This document shows positions 21,262 through 32,690 of a stretch of DNA of 64,000 bases, piece by piece; the stretch's first letter is position 1, and the number at the start of each line of letters is the position of its first letter. Position numbers and translations under genes: made by a program. Source of the stretch: Cycas panzhihuaensis. Its lineage: Eukaryota; Cycadophyta. The DNA lies in the NCBI GenBank assembly GCA_023213395.1, contig CM041465.1, positions 203,615,741-203,679,740 on the forward strand. Reading direction: 5' to 3'. Below the pieces are notes generated by a model. That model saw only the letters and a list, made by a program, of their open reading frames with translations. It did no database searches and was not told where the DNA came from.

Positions 21262-22065
21262 ACTAGTTTGAATGGAGTTTGGCCATGCTTGCTTATATGT
21301 GGTGTGAAATGCCCACAATATCAAGGGTAGTTTCTCCACCCAATCGAATGTCCCAACACCACATATTTTCCTTAAGCAATTCTTAATGATTTTATTAAGA
21401 CTCTTAGCCTAGTCATTTGCTCATAGATAGTATGGGGTTGATTTATGATGGCTAATCATAAATGCAATTGTTAATTCTCTGACGACTTTATTCAAGAAAT
21501 ATGATCCTTGATTGTTGATCAACTTGAGAGGACAATCAAATCTTGTGATAATTACTTCATAAAGGAATCTCATTGTGCTTGTTGATTCTACTTTTTGAAG
21601 TGGTCGTGCTTTCACCCATTTTGTTGTATAGTTAGTAGCAATTAAGATATATCTTGATTAAGAGCAACAGGCTATTGGTTGGATAGGACCCATGAAATCT
21701 AAGCCCCATTTTTTGAATGGTGCTAGTGGCAATACTAGGTTTAGTGGATGGAAGTCTTATTGTCATGGCTTATCTGTCCTCTAGCATTGGTCACATCTCT
21801 TCACCCATTCACGAATATCCTCAAAAAATGTCGGCCACCAAAAGCTAGCAATTAAAATCTTTCTCCATGTGTTTCTCACCCCCATGTGACCTCCTAATAT
21901 TCCTTCATGAGCTTGGGTGTTGACTTGATTAACCTCATGAGGTCTGATATAATGATGTGATACGTCATCTGGCCCAAGGCAATATAGTTTGTCGTAGATC
22001 AATTGATAGGGTTCAACTTTTAGAACCAAAATTTGCCTTTTTGTTTTATCCATTTATGGTGGAAA

Positions 22066-22575
22066 TTCCCCAATTGCCAAGAATTCTTGGATATTTTCAT
22101 ACCACTCTGTTCGAACAACTTTCACACTAAATAATGTTGCATCAAGGAAATCATCCTTTATGCCTATGGCCTGCTCTCCATTTTCTATTCTTGACAACTA
22201 ATCGGGAACAATCTGTGCCTTTTCCAGTTTCACCATAATCTTGAAGGTAAGCTCCTAAAAGAGCATTAACCATTGGCTAATGCACCCCCTTCAACAATGG
22301 TTTGTTGATGAGGTACATTAGGGCTTGATGATCAATGTAAAATATTAAGGGATTGAATAGCAACTGTCAAAATTTTTGTAATGCCTTCCCTTCTCGTAGT
22401 TGTGTAATTTTGTTCCTGCCTTTGTTAGCTTTCTATTGGCGAAATAGATAAGGCGATCCATATTGTTCTCTCTTGGTTGCACTAATACACACCTAATTGC
22501 AAATTGTGATGCATTGGCATGCTCATGGAATATCTTGTTCCAATCAGGGAATCTAAGCACACGGGTGGATGCTAT
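22066..22575 (-). pseudogene. GyC RNase H, main part
   Basis: Open piece 22560-22345: LRFPDWNKIFHEHANASQFA (first acidic residue replaced, ANAS for VDAS) and LIYFANRKLTKAGTK. The start of the domain (FEALKQVIA) lies at 33041-33077, on the other side of CoF; the frame joins exactly across the gctat duplication. Confidence 0.85.
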
Positions 22576-22907
22576 TGTTGGAGATAATGTTTAATGTGCT
22601 AGAAATAATATCTAGAGGTCTAATGTTAACAAGGGTAATATTAATGCTAGAAAGTGGTAAGTATATTAGTATTAAGGGGTCACCCTTAACCCTTTTAGGA
22701 ATATTAAACTGAGATATTAAAGAGTGTGCATTATGGAAGTCTTAGCAGTCACTTCATATAATTGGTCAAGTGTAAGGTGATCTCTCATTATAAATATGTA
22801 CTCATGTAAATCATTAGAAATCAATGATGGAGATAATATTTAATGAGTCTATGTCTGGTTATGGTTGTGATGTTTGCGTACATGTCATGATACCCGCATT
22901 TCTGACA
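22576..22907 (+). repeat. CoF 5' LTR (332 bp)
   Basis: TGTTGGAGATAATG at the start and TCTGACA at the end, immediately followed by a primer site. It aligns with 32691-33035 over the full length (for example the AGGTCTAATGTTAAC block). Confidence 0.92.
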
Positions 22908-22918
22908 TGGTATCAGAG
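22908..22918 (+). promoter_or_regulatory. CoF primer-binding site (tRNA-iMet type)
   Basis: TGGTATCAGAG directly after the LTR end, complementary to the 3' end of plant initiator methionine tRNA as known for Ty1/copia. Confidence 0.9.
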
Positions 22919-23828
22919 AAAGTTTGTGTGATCTTTTGTAATGGAGCAGATTAGTCTAGGGAAGATGCAAAACACAAAGGAGAGAAAGAAGAAAACACGG
23001 AACACACTCAAGAAGACTGGGTCGAGTTGAGCAAAAAGGACACTTAGTGCAATCATAGCCCATTGCCAAAGGATAGGTGACTATTTGCATAGTCAAAGCC
23101 GAAAGAAAGGAGGCATTGCCATCATCGATGACTTCTGGGAAGGACTGGGAGTTCACTGGTATTTATTGCCATCATCATGTTGGCAAACAAGAGGGCATCT
23201 TGATCATATTAATGGAGATTGAATTAAGCATTTAGACCATGGGCTAGTTGTGTGAAGATTAGCACTCAAACCTAGCAAAATTATTTGCCCCAATTGCTAT
23301 TATTGTCGCTAGCCAATGTAGGGGATAACACTATGCTGGAGCTCAAATCTTCTTGCCCACAGTTGGTCTAAGATTACCGCAGCATAGAGTGTGGACAATT
23401 GCAAAAGAAAAATGAAAAGAAACAAATCCCAACTACAAAGAAACCCTGATCGACACTGTTGAATTGATGGGGATCATTGGCACACAGGATGTAGCGTGGA
23501 GTAGGAATGTAAGTTATTGTCATTATCATCATGTGGTGCATTGAAGGGCATGAGTTGTAATAGGAAAAGGTTGTACTCAGGTGGTCTTCAAACTTGGTCT
23601 TCCCAATATGACCGTCATTGCTTTGCAATGGAATAATGTTCATTCATCGTAGTCATTGCATCGATCTAGGGAGCGTTTAGGGTTTGTTTGTATGATTATC
23701 ATTGTAGGCAACCACTTGAGATCTTGAAATATCACTCAGCTATGATTATTGGAGTTACAAATGATAGCAATTTATTAGAATCTTCATCTGAGGATGCCAC
23801 TGTGCATTAGTTGCCCAACTGTCCCACC
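22919..23828 (+). other. CoF leader, left of CoH
   Basis: No convincing coding sequence. It ends in the ccacc target duplication of CoH (23824-23828). The CoF leader continues at 30009. Confidence 0.6.
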
Positions 23829-24381
23829 TGTGAAAAGAGGCTAGATGGCCTCAACAGTCCCAAGATCTAGAAACTAGGATCACTCTAGTTCTAGTTGCAG
23901 AAATACAAACAAGTATAATAATCTCAAGGAAAATAGAGAGTAAAGAGACAAAGCACAAATGAAGGAGCAAGAGAAAATGATACCCAATCTGTGGAGTTGG
24001 AATTGGTCCAACCTCCAAAGAATGAACAGTTTGATTAGCAAACTGACAGCATAACAATACAACTCCAACTCTCTTATGAGACAATGAGGAGAGGTCTCAT
24101 TATATAGAGTGAAATGAGAGACCTAAGGCCTTGGATGTTTGACAAGTGTCAAACATCCAAGATACATGCCTGCATGTAGGACATGTGTCCTTTTGGGCTC
24201 TCATGTGAGCAAAAATGCATGAGGGTCCATTTGACCCTTTAGTGACAACGTTGTGTCACTAGAAAGAATGTGGGTGTGCACTTTATCACTTAAGTGATAA
24301 GTCACCCCTAAAGTACAAAAGTACACATATTACATAAAAATTAAAGTACATTATCTTAACATGTAAACATAAGGTTTAACA
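23829..24381 (-). repeat. CoH 3' LTR (553 bp)
   Basis: Plus-strand ends TGTGAAAAG and GTTTAACA. Adjacent on the internal side is the polypurine tract (minus AAGGGGGGG, 24382-24392). Confidence 0.95.
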
Positions 24382-24392
24382 CCCCCCCTTAC
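24382..24392 (-). promoter_or_regulatory. CoH polypurine tract
   Basis: Minus-strand AGTAAGGGGGGG abutting the 3' LTR; the matching tract is seen in CoN and CoJ. Confidence 0.85.
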
Positions 24393-24404
24393 TGTTTACA
24401 ATGT

Positions 24405-25200
24405 TAAGTCAGACACCAAGACCATCTCCGAATTTTACAAACTTTTCTCTACCAAGAGGCTTGGTAAAGATGTCATTGTTTGCTCCTCTGTTGGTGCATC
24501 TTTGGAGGTTGATCTCACCATTACGAACATGCTCTCCGATGAAGTGATGGTGAACCTCGATGTGTTTTGTCCGTGCATGAAAGACTAGATTCTTAGCTAA
24601 CTTGAGCACACTTTGATTGTCGCAATGTATCATGGTGGGGTGACCCTGCTCAAGTCCAAGTTCCCCAAGAATCCGTCGTAGCGGATAGCCTCACAAGGCT
24701 GCGATTGCGACTTTGTACTCTGCTTCGGTGGAGGACAAGGTAACATTGGGTTGCTTCTTGCAACTCCACGAAACAACTGCTGAACCAAGGGAAAAACAGT
24801 ATCCCGGGGTTGATCTTTTGCTATCTTGGCAACCTGCCCAATCAGAATCTGAGAACCCTTCTAGAGTGAAGTTCTCATTATGTGCATACTCAAGGCCATC
24901 TTTGCAATGTGCCTTTGATGTACTTAAGTATGCGTTTGGCTGCATTCCAGTGTATCTGATTGGGTTGAGACATGTAACGTGAGCAACTCCCAACAGCAAA
25001 TGAAATATCCGGTCGAGTGTTGGTGAGATAAATGAGACTCCCAATCAACTACCGGTAAAGTGTGGGATCTGTGGTGCGGCTTCGTCATTGAGAGTAAGCT
25101 TAGATCCATTCTCCATAGGTGTAGTATTTGTTTTGCGATCGTGCATCTGAATCATTGCAAAATGTCCCAAGAATATTTCGCTTGGGAGATGAAGATATAG
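24405..25200 (-). pseudogene. CoH RNase H (broken)
   Basis: Copia RNase H: GFSDSDWAGCQDSKRSTPGY (about 24860, catalytic D), LSSTEAEYK (E), then after a break IHCDNQSVLKLAKN and HARTKHIEVHHHF in 24633-24409, ending TKPLGREKFVKF. A stop and frame change near 24640-24690 divides it. Confidence 0.9.
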
Positions 25201-26275
25201 CTTTTGTTGCCATATCTCAAAGCCTAAAAATAATGGAGAAGTCCAAGATCATCTCGAAACTTCTCTTCAAATCATCTTGGAGAATGTGAATCATGTTAGT
25301 GTCACTACCAGTGATCACTAAGTCATCTACATACAAGGCAACAAAAATTACATGGTTCGTTTCATTTGTTATATACAGATTAGGATCTGAAGTAGATCGA
25401 TGAAACCCATGTCTCAAGAAGTAGTCATCGATCTTCGAGTACCATGCCCTTGGAGCTTGCTTCAAGCCATATAACGCCTTTTTTAGGCGATATACAAAAT
25501 GCTCCTTGCCTTGTACTTTATATCCGGGAGGTTGCTCCAAATACACCTTCTCCTGAAGATTGCAATTAAGAAAGGCGCTCTTCACGTCCATCTGATAAAC
25601 AGGCTATTTGCATTGAGCAGCTAAGGCCAAAATGAGTCTGATAGTGTTCATATTCGCCACTAGTGCAAAAGTTTCTTCATAGTCTATGCCTTCTTTTTGT
25701 TTAAATCCTTTTTCTACAAGGCGAGCCTTCTGCCTTTTAAGTGAACCATCAGAATGGAATTTGGTCTTGTAGACCCATTTGCAACTGATTGCCTATTTGT
25801 ATTTAGGCAATTCAATCAAATTCCAAGTTCCATTCTTTTCAATAGAATGGATTTCTTCATCCATGGCAGCCTTCCAATTTTCATTTTTAGAAGCCTCCTC
25901 AAAAGTGGAAGGCTCATCAACACAAAGCACTTCAGCCATAAGTGCATAATTGGTTTGCTGTCGATATTTAGATGGACGTTTTCCTTCAATGATGTGACCG
26001 TCCTGAACTGTTTGTGTGTACCATTTGGGTAACTTTTGAATTGAAGTTACTTGAACCTCAAGATCTTCTGGTGTAAGTGGTTGGTCAAAAGATGTGGTTG
26101 GATCAAGTGGAGCAAATTCAGTTGAAGTAGATGGTCCAGCTGGTGCAGATGATGAACATGGTGTAGAGGATTGAGAGGGAAGGAAGGCCTCAACAATCTT
26201 CTTGCCTTTGTCAACGGGAGGTTGCATGGATCTTTGTTTGCACCTCCTTGTGATCTTGTTCGACAAAGATGACAT
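25201..26275 (-). pseudogene. CoH reverse transcriptase (broken)
   Basis: Copia RT (RVT_2). The N-terminal piece 26275-25793 contains LPKWYTQTVQDGHIIEGKRP, WKAAMDEEIHSIEKNGTWNL. The palm piece 25591-25217 has MDVKSAFLNCNLQEKVYLEQ, LYGLKQAPRAWY and the catalytic YVDD (about 25325). A stop at about 25610 and frame changes near 25790 and 25217 break the frame. Confidence 0.93.
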
Positions 26276-27800
26276 CTCTTGAGAGATGCATTTTCTTCCC
26301 TATAGGATCATACAACTTGTAGGCTTTCTTTGTGAATGGCATAACCTACAAAGATGCATTTCGACTATGCTTGTCTAATTTCTTCCTTTGCTGATCGGGA
26401 ATGTGCATATAAGCAGTACACCAAAAGTCCTCAAATGGTCGAAGGCTTTTGCGGACCATGCCTCCTCGGGTGTCATGTTGGTGACTTTGTAGTAGAATTG
26501 CGATTGGCCACATAAGCGGTACTGTGAAATGCTTACTTGATGAAGCTCGAGTGAGTCCTTGTGCATGCATTATAGCTTTGGCTTTATTGGCCAAAGTTCT
26601 GTTCATTCGTTCAGAGACTCTGTTTTGTTGAGGAGTGTGAGGTATAGTTACTTATCTCCGAATGCCATTATCCTTGCAGTATTGTGTGAATTCATTTGAT
26701 GTAAATTCACCTCCATTGTCTGTCCTGAATGTTTTGATTGAGTAGCTAGACTCATTTTCCACTTCAAGCTTGAATTCTTTGAACTTGGAAAATGCTTCAG
26801 ACTTGTGTTTGATGAAATAGACCCAGACTTTGTGAGAAAAGTCATCAATGAAGGAGATGTAATACAAAGCTCCTCCAAGAGATGCTGTGGTCATAGGTCC
26901 GCACAAATCCGAATGTACCAACTGTAGAGGATGTGATGCACGCCATGCTTTGCCTTTAGGGAAAGGCAAGCGATGTTGAGTTCCCATAATGCACGCTTCA
27001 CAAAAACATTTTGTTCCATAGATCTTTGGAAGGCCATGTACCATGTTCTTGTTGATCATCTGCCTCAAATTGTCTAAGCTCAAATGGCCTAGACGTTGAT
27101 GCCAAAGTTGCATCTTGGACAAGTAAGGAGTGACAATGGAACCAGAGTAAGCAGAATCAAATGTTATATTATTTGCATCCAACTTGTAGAGGCCTTGATC
27201 CTCATAGCCAACAGCTACTACTTGGTCTTCTTTGTCACTGATTATACATTTCCCGTTTTTGAATAATACACTCATCTGTTGCTTGTCCAACTTGCTAACA
27301 GATAGTAAGTTTTTGTCCATTGAAGGTATTAAATAGGCATTGCCATCGGGAAATGTGGAGGAAGGATTTGATGAAGAAGAAAATGAAGTTATTGTGCCTA
27401 CTCCAGAAATTTTGACAGATTGATTATTCCCAAGGGTCATTGATTGACCTTTGCCTTCCTTGATGTTGGTGAGGAGCTCTTCACTTCCAGTCATGTGTTG
27501 TGAAGCTCCAGAATCAATAATCCAAGTTTCATCAACCTTGGATGTCTGATATGCACAAAACAGTTTGTCTTCATCTGCAAATTGATTAAAGTGGCATAGA
27601 TTGCCACCTCTGAAACCCCCCCTTCCTCTTTGGCCTCCTCGATAGGCACCTCGATTTGGTCGAGGGGTTCTTCTTGCTCTTCTTTGAAACCTTTCTTTGA
27701 TCGCTAACGTGGGCTGCTGTTGTCGCCGATCGGTGCTATGTGGCGGGTTTGCCACAATAATGACATACAACATTGGTCCTTGAAGACCCAATGTTCATGT
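26276..27800 (-). pseudogene. CoH protease and integrase (broken late)
   Basis: The open frame 27791-26652 (379 codons) has a glycine/arginine-rich start (RGGQRGRGGFRGG), the protease site WIIDSGASQHMTG (about 27515), the pre-integrase LWHQRLGHLSLDNL with CEAC, and integrase HSDLCGP (D), FRTDNGGEF (D). A stop at 26652 falls just before the E motif (VSERMN), which is read in 26606-26346; after that the frame shifts. Confidence 0.94.
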
Positions 27801-28408
27801 TCCCAAACCGCTTTGAGAGTGCGAGGTTTGGGTTCTTTGTTGGCCTTTGAATTAGCCGTGAATGCACCTGATGTAGATGGTTCCTCCTCATTATCCTTAG
27901 TGTAGATTTGTTCTTCTTGAAGTAGCAGACTTTCAAATTTGTTGAATGTCATAGTTTTGAGAGAACCATCTCTTGTAGTAGACGAAATGAAGCCATTGTA
28001 GTCCTTGGGTAAGGCTTTGGTGATGGATGTGATCAATTCATTCCTTGTAGCTGGACTATCAAGTGTATTCAGTTTATTACATACCTCCTTGATGGAGGAA
28101 AGGAAAGCCGACATGGGCTTGACAAACTTAACAGAATACAATTTTGCCTTAACCATTGAAATGCGAGCTTGATCTCGCCTTTCATACAATGAGGACAAAG
28201 TGTCCCAAGCTTCCTTAGAAGTTTTAGCACAAGCAATATTCTGATCTACATGTACATCAACAATCATGTGAAGGAATGCCAAAGCAATTTCATCTTTGGC
28301 TTCCCAAGCAGCAAGTGAAGCATCATTAGGTTCCACAGTAACATTGCCATTGATAACAGGTGCTGGTCGAGGTAATCTCCCAGAAACATAACTCCAAAAT
28401 TCGTTCAT
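27801..28408 (-). pseudogene. CoH gag, N-terminally truncated
   Basis: Starts MNEFWSYVSGRLPRP at 28408. Copia gag core (UBN2 type): KDEIALAFLHMIVDVHVDQN, SLYERRDQARI, FLSSIKEVCNKLNTL, ALPKDYNGFI. The CCHC knuckle begins CHYCGKPAT but a frameshift near 27830 and substitutions destroy its second half. CoN and CoK gag have about 35 more N-terminal residues ending LLI(M/I)NEF, which are missing here and replaced by repetitive DNA. Confidence 0.88.
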
Positions 28409-28539
28409 TTGAAATCACTTCTCTTAAAGTCAATTAACACTTGTTCGAAAACCTTGAAAATGCCATAGAAGAGCTCTGTATTAAATTTCGTATACTTGCT
28501 TTATCTTATTTAGCAAGCGTTTACCATGTAGCATGTAGC

Positions 28540-28800
28540 TTCAGAAAACAGCACTTTAATTATGAAAACAACTCTTTAAATATGAAAAACAACTCTCATA
28601 AATCATGGAAAACAACTCTTTAAGTATTAAAACACAGCTGTTTAAGTATGAAAACAGCTCTTTAAGTATGAAAACACAGCTGTTTAAGTATGAAAACAGC
28701 TCTTTAAGTATGAAAACAACTCTCATAAAGTATGAAAACAGCTCTTTAAGTATGAAAACAGCGCTTTAAGTATGAAAACAACTCTCATAAAGTATGAAAA
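28540..28800 (-). repeat. Minisatellite upstream of CoH gag
   Basis: About ten imperfect units of roughly 20-25 bp containing TATGAAAACA(A/G)CTCT, some as AACACAGCTG. It occupies the place where the gag N terminus and upstream leader would be. Confidence 0.9.
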
Positions 28801-29440
28801 CTGCGGGGACAGTGATTTGTTGTGCAAGAGTTGCCGTACGACTGATTTTAGGTCTTGGTAATGCGGGACAGTGATTGTTGTGCCACGAGAGTGACGTATG
28901 GTCACTTGAATAGCTCTGTGGGACCCACGCAGGGTTTGCTACACCTCCAGAAGTCTGCAGTAAAGATTAGATAGAGAGCAGCTAGTAGGAACAAGAAGAA
29001 ATGACCAATTTTTATTAAGAAAATTGCTCTGCAAGTTGAAAAAATGGCCCAGAATAGTGAGGAATCTTTGTAAATAAAGTGAAGCCTGAATGGAGTGATT
29101 AAAAAGCGATTTTCGATAAAAAAACACATGTAACTCCTGAGATCTGCTTGAATTTACAAAAAACTAATTTTTTCTAAAGAAAAAATTAAGGAAATCACTG
29201 TTTTTAGAAAAATAGTGAGTGCTGCACTTTAGATAAAAGTTTGAAAAAAAATTTCAGATCTGAAATGTACTTGCTCCAGCCTGCAAATGTAGTTCCAAAA
29301 GCTTGAACCTGCAAAAAAAATCTTCAAAACAAACCTTGGATCGCCTTCGGAGTGCGAAGGTCGTCACCAAGGGTTTGTAGCTTTCTTCAAATCTCTTTGA
29401 GCAGCTGCAAACCAGAACAGAGGGAGCTAGTCTCCTCTTG
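28801..29440 (-). other. CoH 5' leader
   Basis: Non-coding leader between primer site and gag. GTGGGTCCCAC near 28920 also occurs in the CoN leader near 44790, showing common origin. Confidence 0.6.
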
Positions 29441-29452
29441 CTCTGATACCAA
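29441..29452 (-). promoter_or_regulatory. CoH primer-binding site
   Basis: Minus-strand TGGTATCAGAGC two bases after the 5' LTR end, tRNA-iMet type. Confidence 0.92.
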
Positions 29453-29453
29453 A

Positions 29454-30003
29454 TGTGAAAAGAGGCTAGATGGCTTCAACAGTCCCAAGATCTAGAAACT
29501 AGGATCACTCTAGTTCTAGTTGCAGAAATACAAACAAGTATAATAATCTCAAGGAAAATAGAGAGTAAAGAGACAAAGCACAAATGAAGGAGCAAGAGAA
29601 AATGATACCCAATATGTGGAGTTGGAATTGGTCCAACCTCCAAAGAATGAACAGATTTGATTAGCAACCGACAAAGATAACAATACTCCAACTCTCTTAT
29701 GAGACAATGAGGAGAGGTCTCATTATATAGAGTGAAATGAGAGACCTAAGGCCTTGGATGTTTGACAAGTGTCAAATATCCAGGATACATGCCTTACATG
29801 TAGGACGTGTCCTTTTGGGCTCTCATGTGAGCAAAAATGCACGAGGGTCCATTTGACCCTTTAGTGACAACGTTGTGTCACTAGAAAGAATGTGGGTGTG
29901 CACTTTATCACTTAAGTGATAAGTCACCCCTAAAGTACAAAAGTACACATATTACATAAAAATTGAAGTACATTATCTTAACATGTAAACATAAGGTTTA
30001 ACA
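29454..30003 (-). repeat. CoH 5' LTR (550 bp)
   Basis: Pairs with 23829-24381. It carries the palindromes and a TATATAAT box (29722-29729) described for the solo LTR. Confidence 0.95.
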
Positions 30004-30008
30004 CCACC

Positions 30009-30865
30009 GTGGGTATAAGGTGAATTGATTGGACCAAATACTTTTAAATTAAATGTAATGCAAGTAAAACTTCTGTGTAGGTCAACAATGGCTTTACATG
30101 GTGGGAGTTGAGTATCCACAGAAAGAATGTATAGGATCTATATCGTCTATGTTTTAGAGGCACCATAAAAGTCCATAAAGGAAGGAGGAGGCTAGTGAGT
30201 GATAGTTAGAGGGGACACAGCTAGGCAACGATCTCACTAGGAGGAATTAACACCAGAATGACAAAAGGAAAATTGATGATCAATTGAGAAGTATTGGGTT
30301 GAGAAGCAAAAGAAATGTAGTAGTGGTCAGGATTCAAACCTAGGGAGAAAGACAAAGAGGGCGAGCCATTGGGGTTTCAAAGGAGAAACAAAGACACTAG
30401 AATTGAAGAGAAAAGGCAGGAAGAAGACTACAGTATTAAAAAGACTTCACAAAGCAGACAATCATAAAAGGAATTCAAACATTTGTCAGGTAAGCAAACT
30501 AGTAGTTTGTCTTCAAAATTTGGTCCAATACACTCTTGGTGGAGGATTTTGGGTTTTTGTTTATCATTTTTAAGGATAGTCCACAGCATAAAAGAAGGGA
30601 AAATCCATAGGGAATACACATCCTTTTATTGTCCAACTTGTAGGGTGCCAACAAAAGCATAAAGAAGGGTTCTATAGTAAAGAAGATTATTGTTTGGTTA
30701 TTGTAGAATTGTATAATTCACCAAGAGCAGTATTCTTATTGACTTGATCTCAAGTGGAAAATATTCTATAGCATTGTTGGATATAGTCTTTGGTATATGC
30801 TCCCTATACATTTAACAATTACCATGACATGCTAGAGAGGACTTACTAGCAATATTCATTCCCTT
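30009..30865 (+). other. CoF leader, right of CoH
   Basis: About 0.85 kb of purine-rich sequence without a recognisable gene, between CoH and the CoF gag fragment. Confidence 0.55.
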
Positions 30866-31265
30866 CAAAGGAACAAACTATTTCTATTGGGTAGTACAAA
30901 TGGTTATGGCAAATTGTTACTCATGGATATGATGTTCCTACTAATCAAGAAGAGAAAGAAACACTTAGGGAGGAGGATAGTACAATAAATGCCATTATTA
31001 TTGCTGCATTAGATAAAGATGTTCTTGCTTCTGCATATCATTTTGTTATTCTTGCAGTTCATCATGCTAGTACTACTAAGGAAGCATGGAACATTCTGAA
31101 GGATGCTTTTGAAAAAACTCCTAGAGAGTTGCAACAAGCTGATGAAAAAGCAATTGATGATACAGGTAATGAAGAGCATGAAATTGATACAGGTAAGGAT
31201 GAAGAAAGTATTGAAGATTATGAAAAGGAAAGTAATAAAGAAACTACTTCTAAATTTGCATATGC
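30866..31265 (+). pseudogene. CoF gag fragment
   Basis: The frame reads NYFYWVVQMVMANCYSWI, AIIIAALDKDVLASAYHF, STTKEAWNILKDAFEKTP. This is the copia gag (UBN2/DUF4219) pattern of NY.YW followed by A...W..L. It then turns acidic (EEHEIDTGKDEESIEDYE). No zinc knuckle follows. Confidence 0.7.
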
Positions 31266-31389
31266 TAAGCATTATTGATGAGAATACTGAATATAATGAA
31301 ATCACTGGTGATTGTAATGAAGTAACCCAAAGGTTCATTACTCATTACTTGTCTTGTTACTTCAAAAGAATTTGAATCTGATGACTCTA

Positions 31390-31918
31390 TTATTGAGAAG
31401 GAAATTGTAGATATGCCTAATAATTCACTTATGTCTAATCATTTAGAATTTGAAGTAAGTTGCATGATGGGTACAATGGGCATGGGTCTATCAATGTACA
31501 CTATTCTTGATCAAGTTACATCAAATCAACTAGAGCTTAGGAAGATGAAGCTTAATCTTGGAATGGACGACAACTCTGGAATTGCTTTGGCCCATCACAA
31601 CCAGTTGATATTAAAGTATCTCATGTTCTTAAACAAGTCTAGAATGTTTCAATTAGCCAAACAAGTTGGATTGCATTAATGGTAAGTGATTTGAGAGCTA
31701 CATCCTTGATTGAATTCATGATTACAACCGGAAAGGTTATTTATACCAGGACCTTCGAGATTTCACTTGGCATAGCCAATGCCACTGTGGCCATTGTTGC
31801 AACAGAAACATTTTATACATTCGTAGTGTGCAATGATCTTAAGTCGTTCTATGCAGGAACTTCAACAACCTTGTTTGATATGGGGGAACAAATCAGTTGG
31901 TCGAGAACTATGCCATGA
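31390..31918 (+). pseudogene. CoF unidentified coding-like segment
   Basis: Two open pieces, 31413-31679 and 31679-31918. The second includes LRATSLIEFMITTGKVIYT and NATVAIVATETFYTF, which look like real, conserved protein sequence but match no retroviral domain I know. It may be part of the captured host material next to it, or of a second gene. Origin unknown. Confidence 0.4.
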
Positions 31919-32040
31919 AAACAAGACAGGTTCCAACTATATCAACAAGCATCAACATGCACAAGGAGGAATCATTCTATCTTTTCTTCTTTCTTCCTAT
32001 GCAGTTATTTGGATGTCATTTCTCTAGCTCATATTCTTAT

Positions 32041-32370
32041 TTAATAGAGGATGAAAGAGCTATGCGAGAGTTTCAAAAGGCCATAGACTTTAAGCCTGAT
32101 CACATAGACTCTTGGTATAATCTCGAGGGCCTATTTAGAGATGTGGACGGATATCAAAGAGCTACAAAGATGTATAGAAAAGGGCTTGCCATATGGCCCA
32201 TCACTGGCGTGCTCAACTCAGTAAAGCGGTGAATAAAACACTGTTGATCGTGTTGGATGAAACTAGATCAAGCAAAGTAGATCTAGACATGTTTTATGTT
32301 GTTCTAGCATCCATTTGTACATGATCTCTAGACAAGAAAAAGCATATGGCTTTTGGTGCTTTGGTATACT
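32041..32370 (+). pseudogene. CoF captured fragment resembling a plant TPR/calcium-binding protein
   Basis: The open frame to 32232 encodes two tetratricopeptide-type helices pairs (AMREFQKAIDFKPDHIDSWY, NLEGLFRDVDGYQRATKMY). From about 32190 the frame shifts and reads HHWRAQLSKAVNKTLLIVLD, SSKVDLDMFYVVLASIC, a TGA, then SLDKKKHMAFGAL. Tetratricopeptide pattern is seen directly. Similarity to the plant protein type with EF-hand plus TPRs (Arabidopsis At1g05150/At2g32450) is from memory. The two parts are joined without the intervening sequence, so an internal deletion is inferred. Confidence 0.6.
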
Positions 32371-32678
32371 GTTTGACAAAGGATCATTTCTTTCAAGAGC
32401 TATTACAACAAGGACATCATCACAAGATTGAAGCTGAAGAACAAGTTGAAAACATCATCCTTAAGACATTTACAAGGACAAGGCGTTGCAAATTCAAAAG
32501 ACCCCAAATATACATAAAAGAGGGGATGTTGATGTTAGGAAGTTAGAATATTATATTGTAATGCACATGTGTGCAAGTAAGTAATCTAAGTTTATTGGTC
32601 AAATAATAAGTATAGGTTAGTGAGTTACAAGGTTGTGCTTAGTACATAGTTTGAAAGTGTTTTGTTTTGACATTAAAC
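32371..32678 (+). other. CoF 3' untranslated region
   Basis: After the captured segment the sequence continues about 300 bp to the polypurine tract; an open piece 32346-32546 exists but I see no domain. Confidence 0.5.
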
Positions 32679-32690
32679 ATTATAGGGGGG
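32679..32690 (+). promoter_or_regulatory. CoF polypurine tract
   Basis: ATTATAGGGGGG directly before the 3' LTR start TGTTAGAG. Confidence 0.85.

Larger units (their letters stand above)
20086..22065 (-). pseudogene. GyC integrase, interrupted by LO
   Basis: Zinc-binding domain at 22053-21781 (HEGILGGHMGVRNTW, CDQC). Core: GLDFMGP near 21690 (first D), 21615-21421 with LINNQGSYF, where the second catalytic D is N, and ANDQAKSLNK beyond a stop, where the catalytic E is K. WAFHTTYKQ leads to PF at 21267; after removal of LO (20436-21261) the frame resumes as KLVY, then ELKPLFQLNSKF. The C-terminal domain is at about 20220-20100 (DQVLVYDSK, IRWLGPYKMDKIFENG). Confidence 0.87.
23829..30003 (-). 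mobile_element. CoH: complete Ty1/copia element (6.2 kb)
   Basis: Two LTRs (23829-24381, 29454-30003) flanked by ccacc (23824-23828 and 30004-30008). Primer site after the 5' LTR and polypurine tract before the 3' LTR are both intact. Order gag, protease, integrase, RT, RNase H is copia. The LTRs differ at only a few percent of the positions I compared, so this is among the younger insertions. Coding sequence is broken at several points. Confidence 0.95.

Noticed and set aside
28540-28800. CRISPR-like repeat array
   Set aside because: Units are imperfect, without unique spacers, and located inside a plant retrotransposon.
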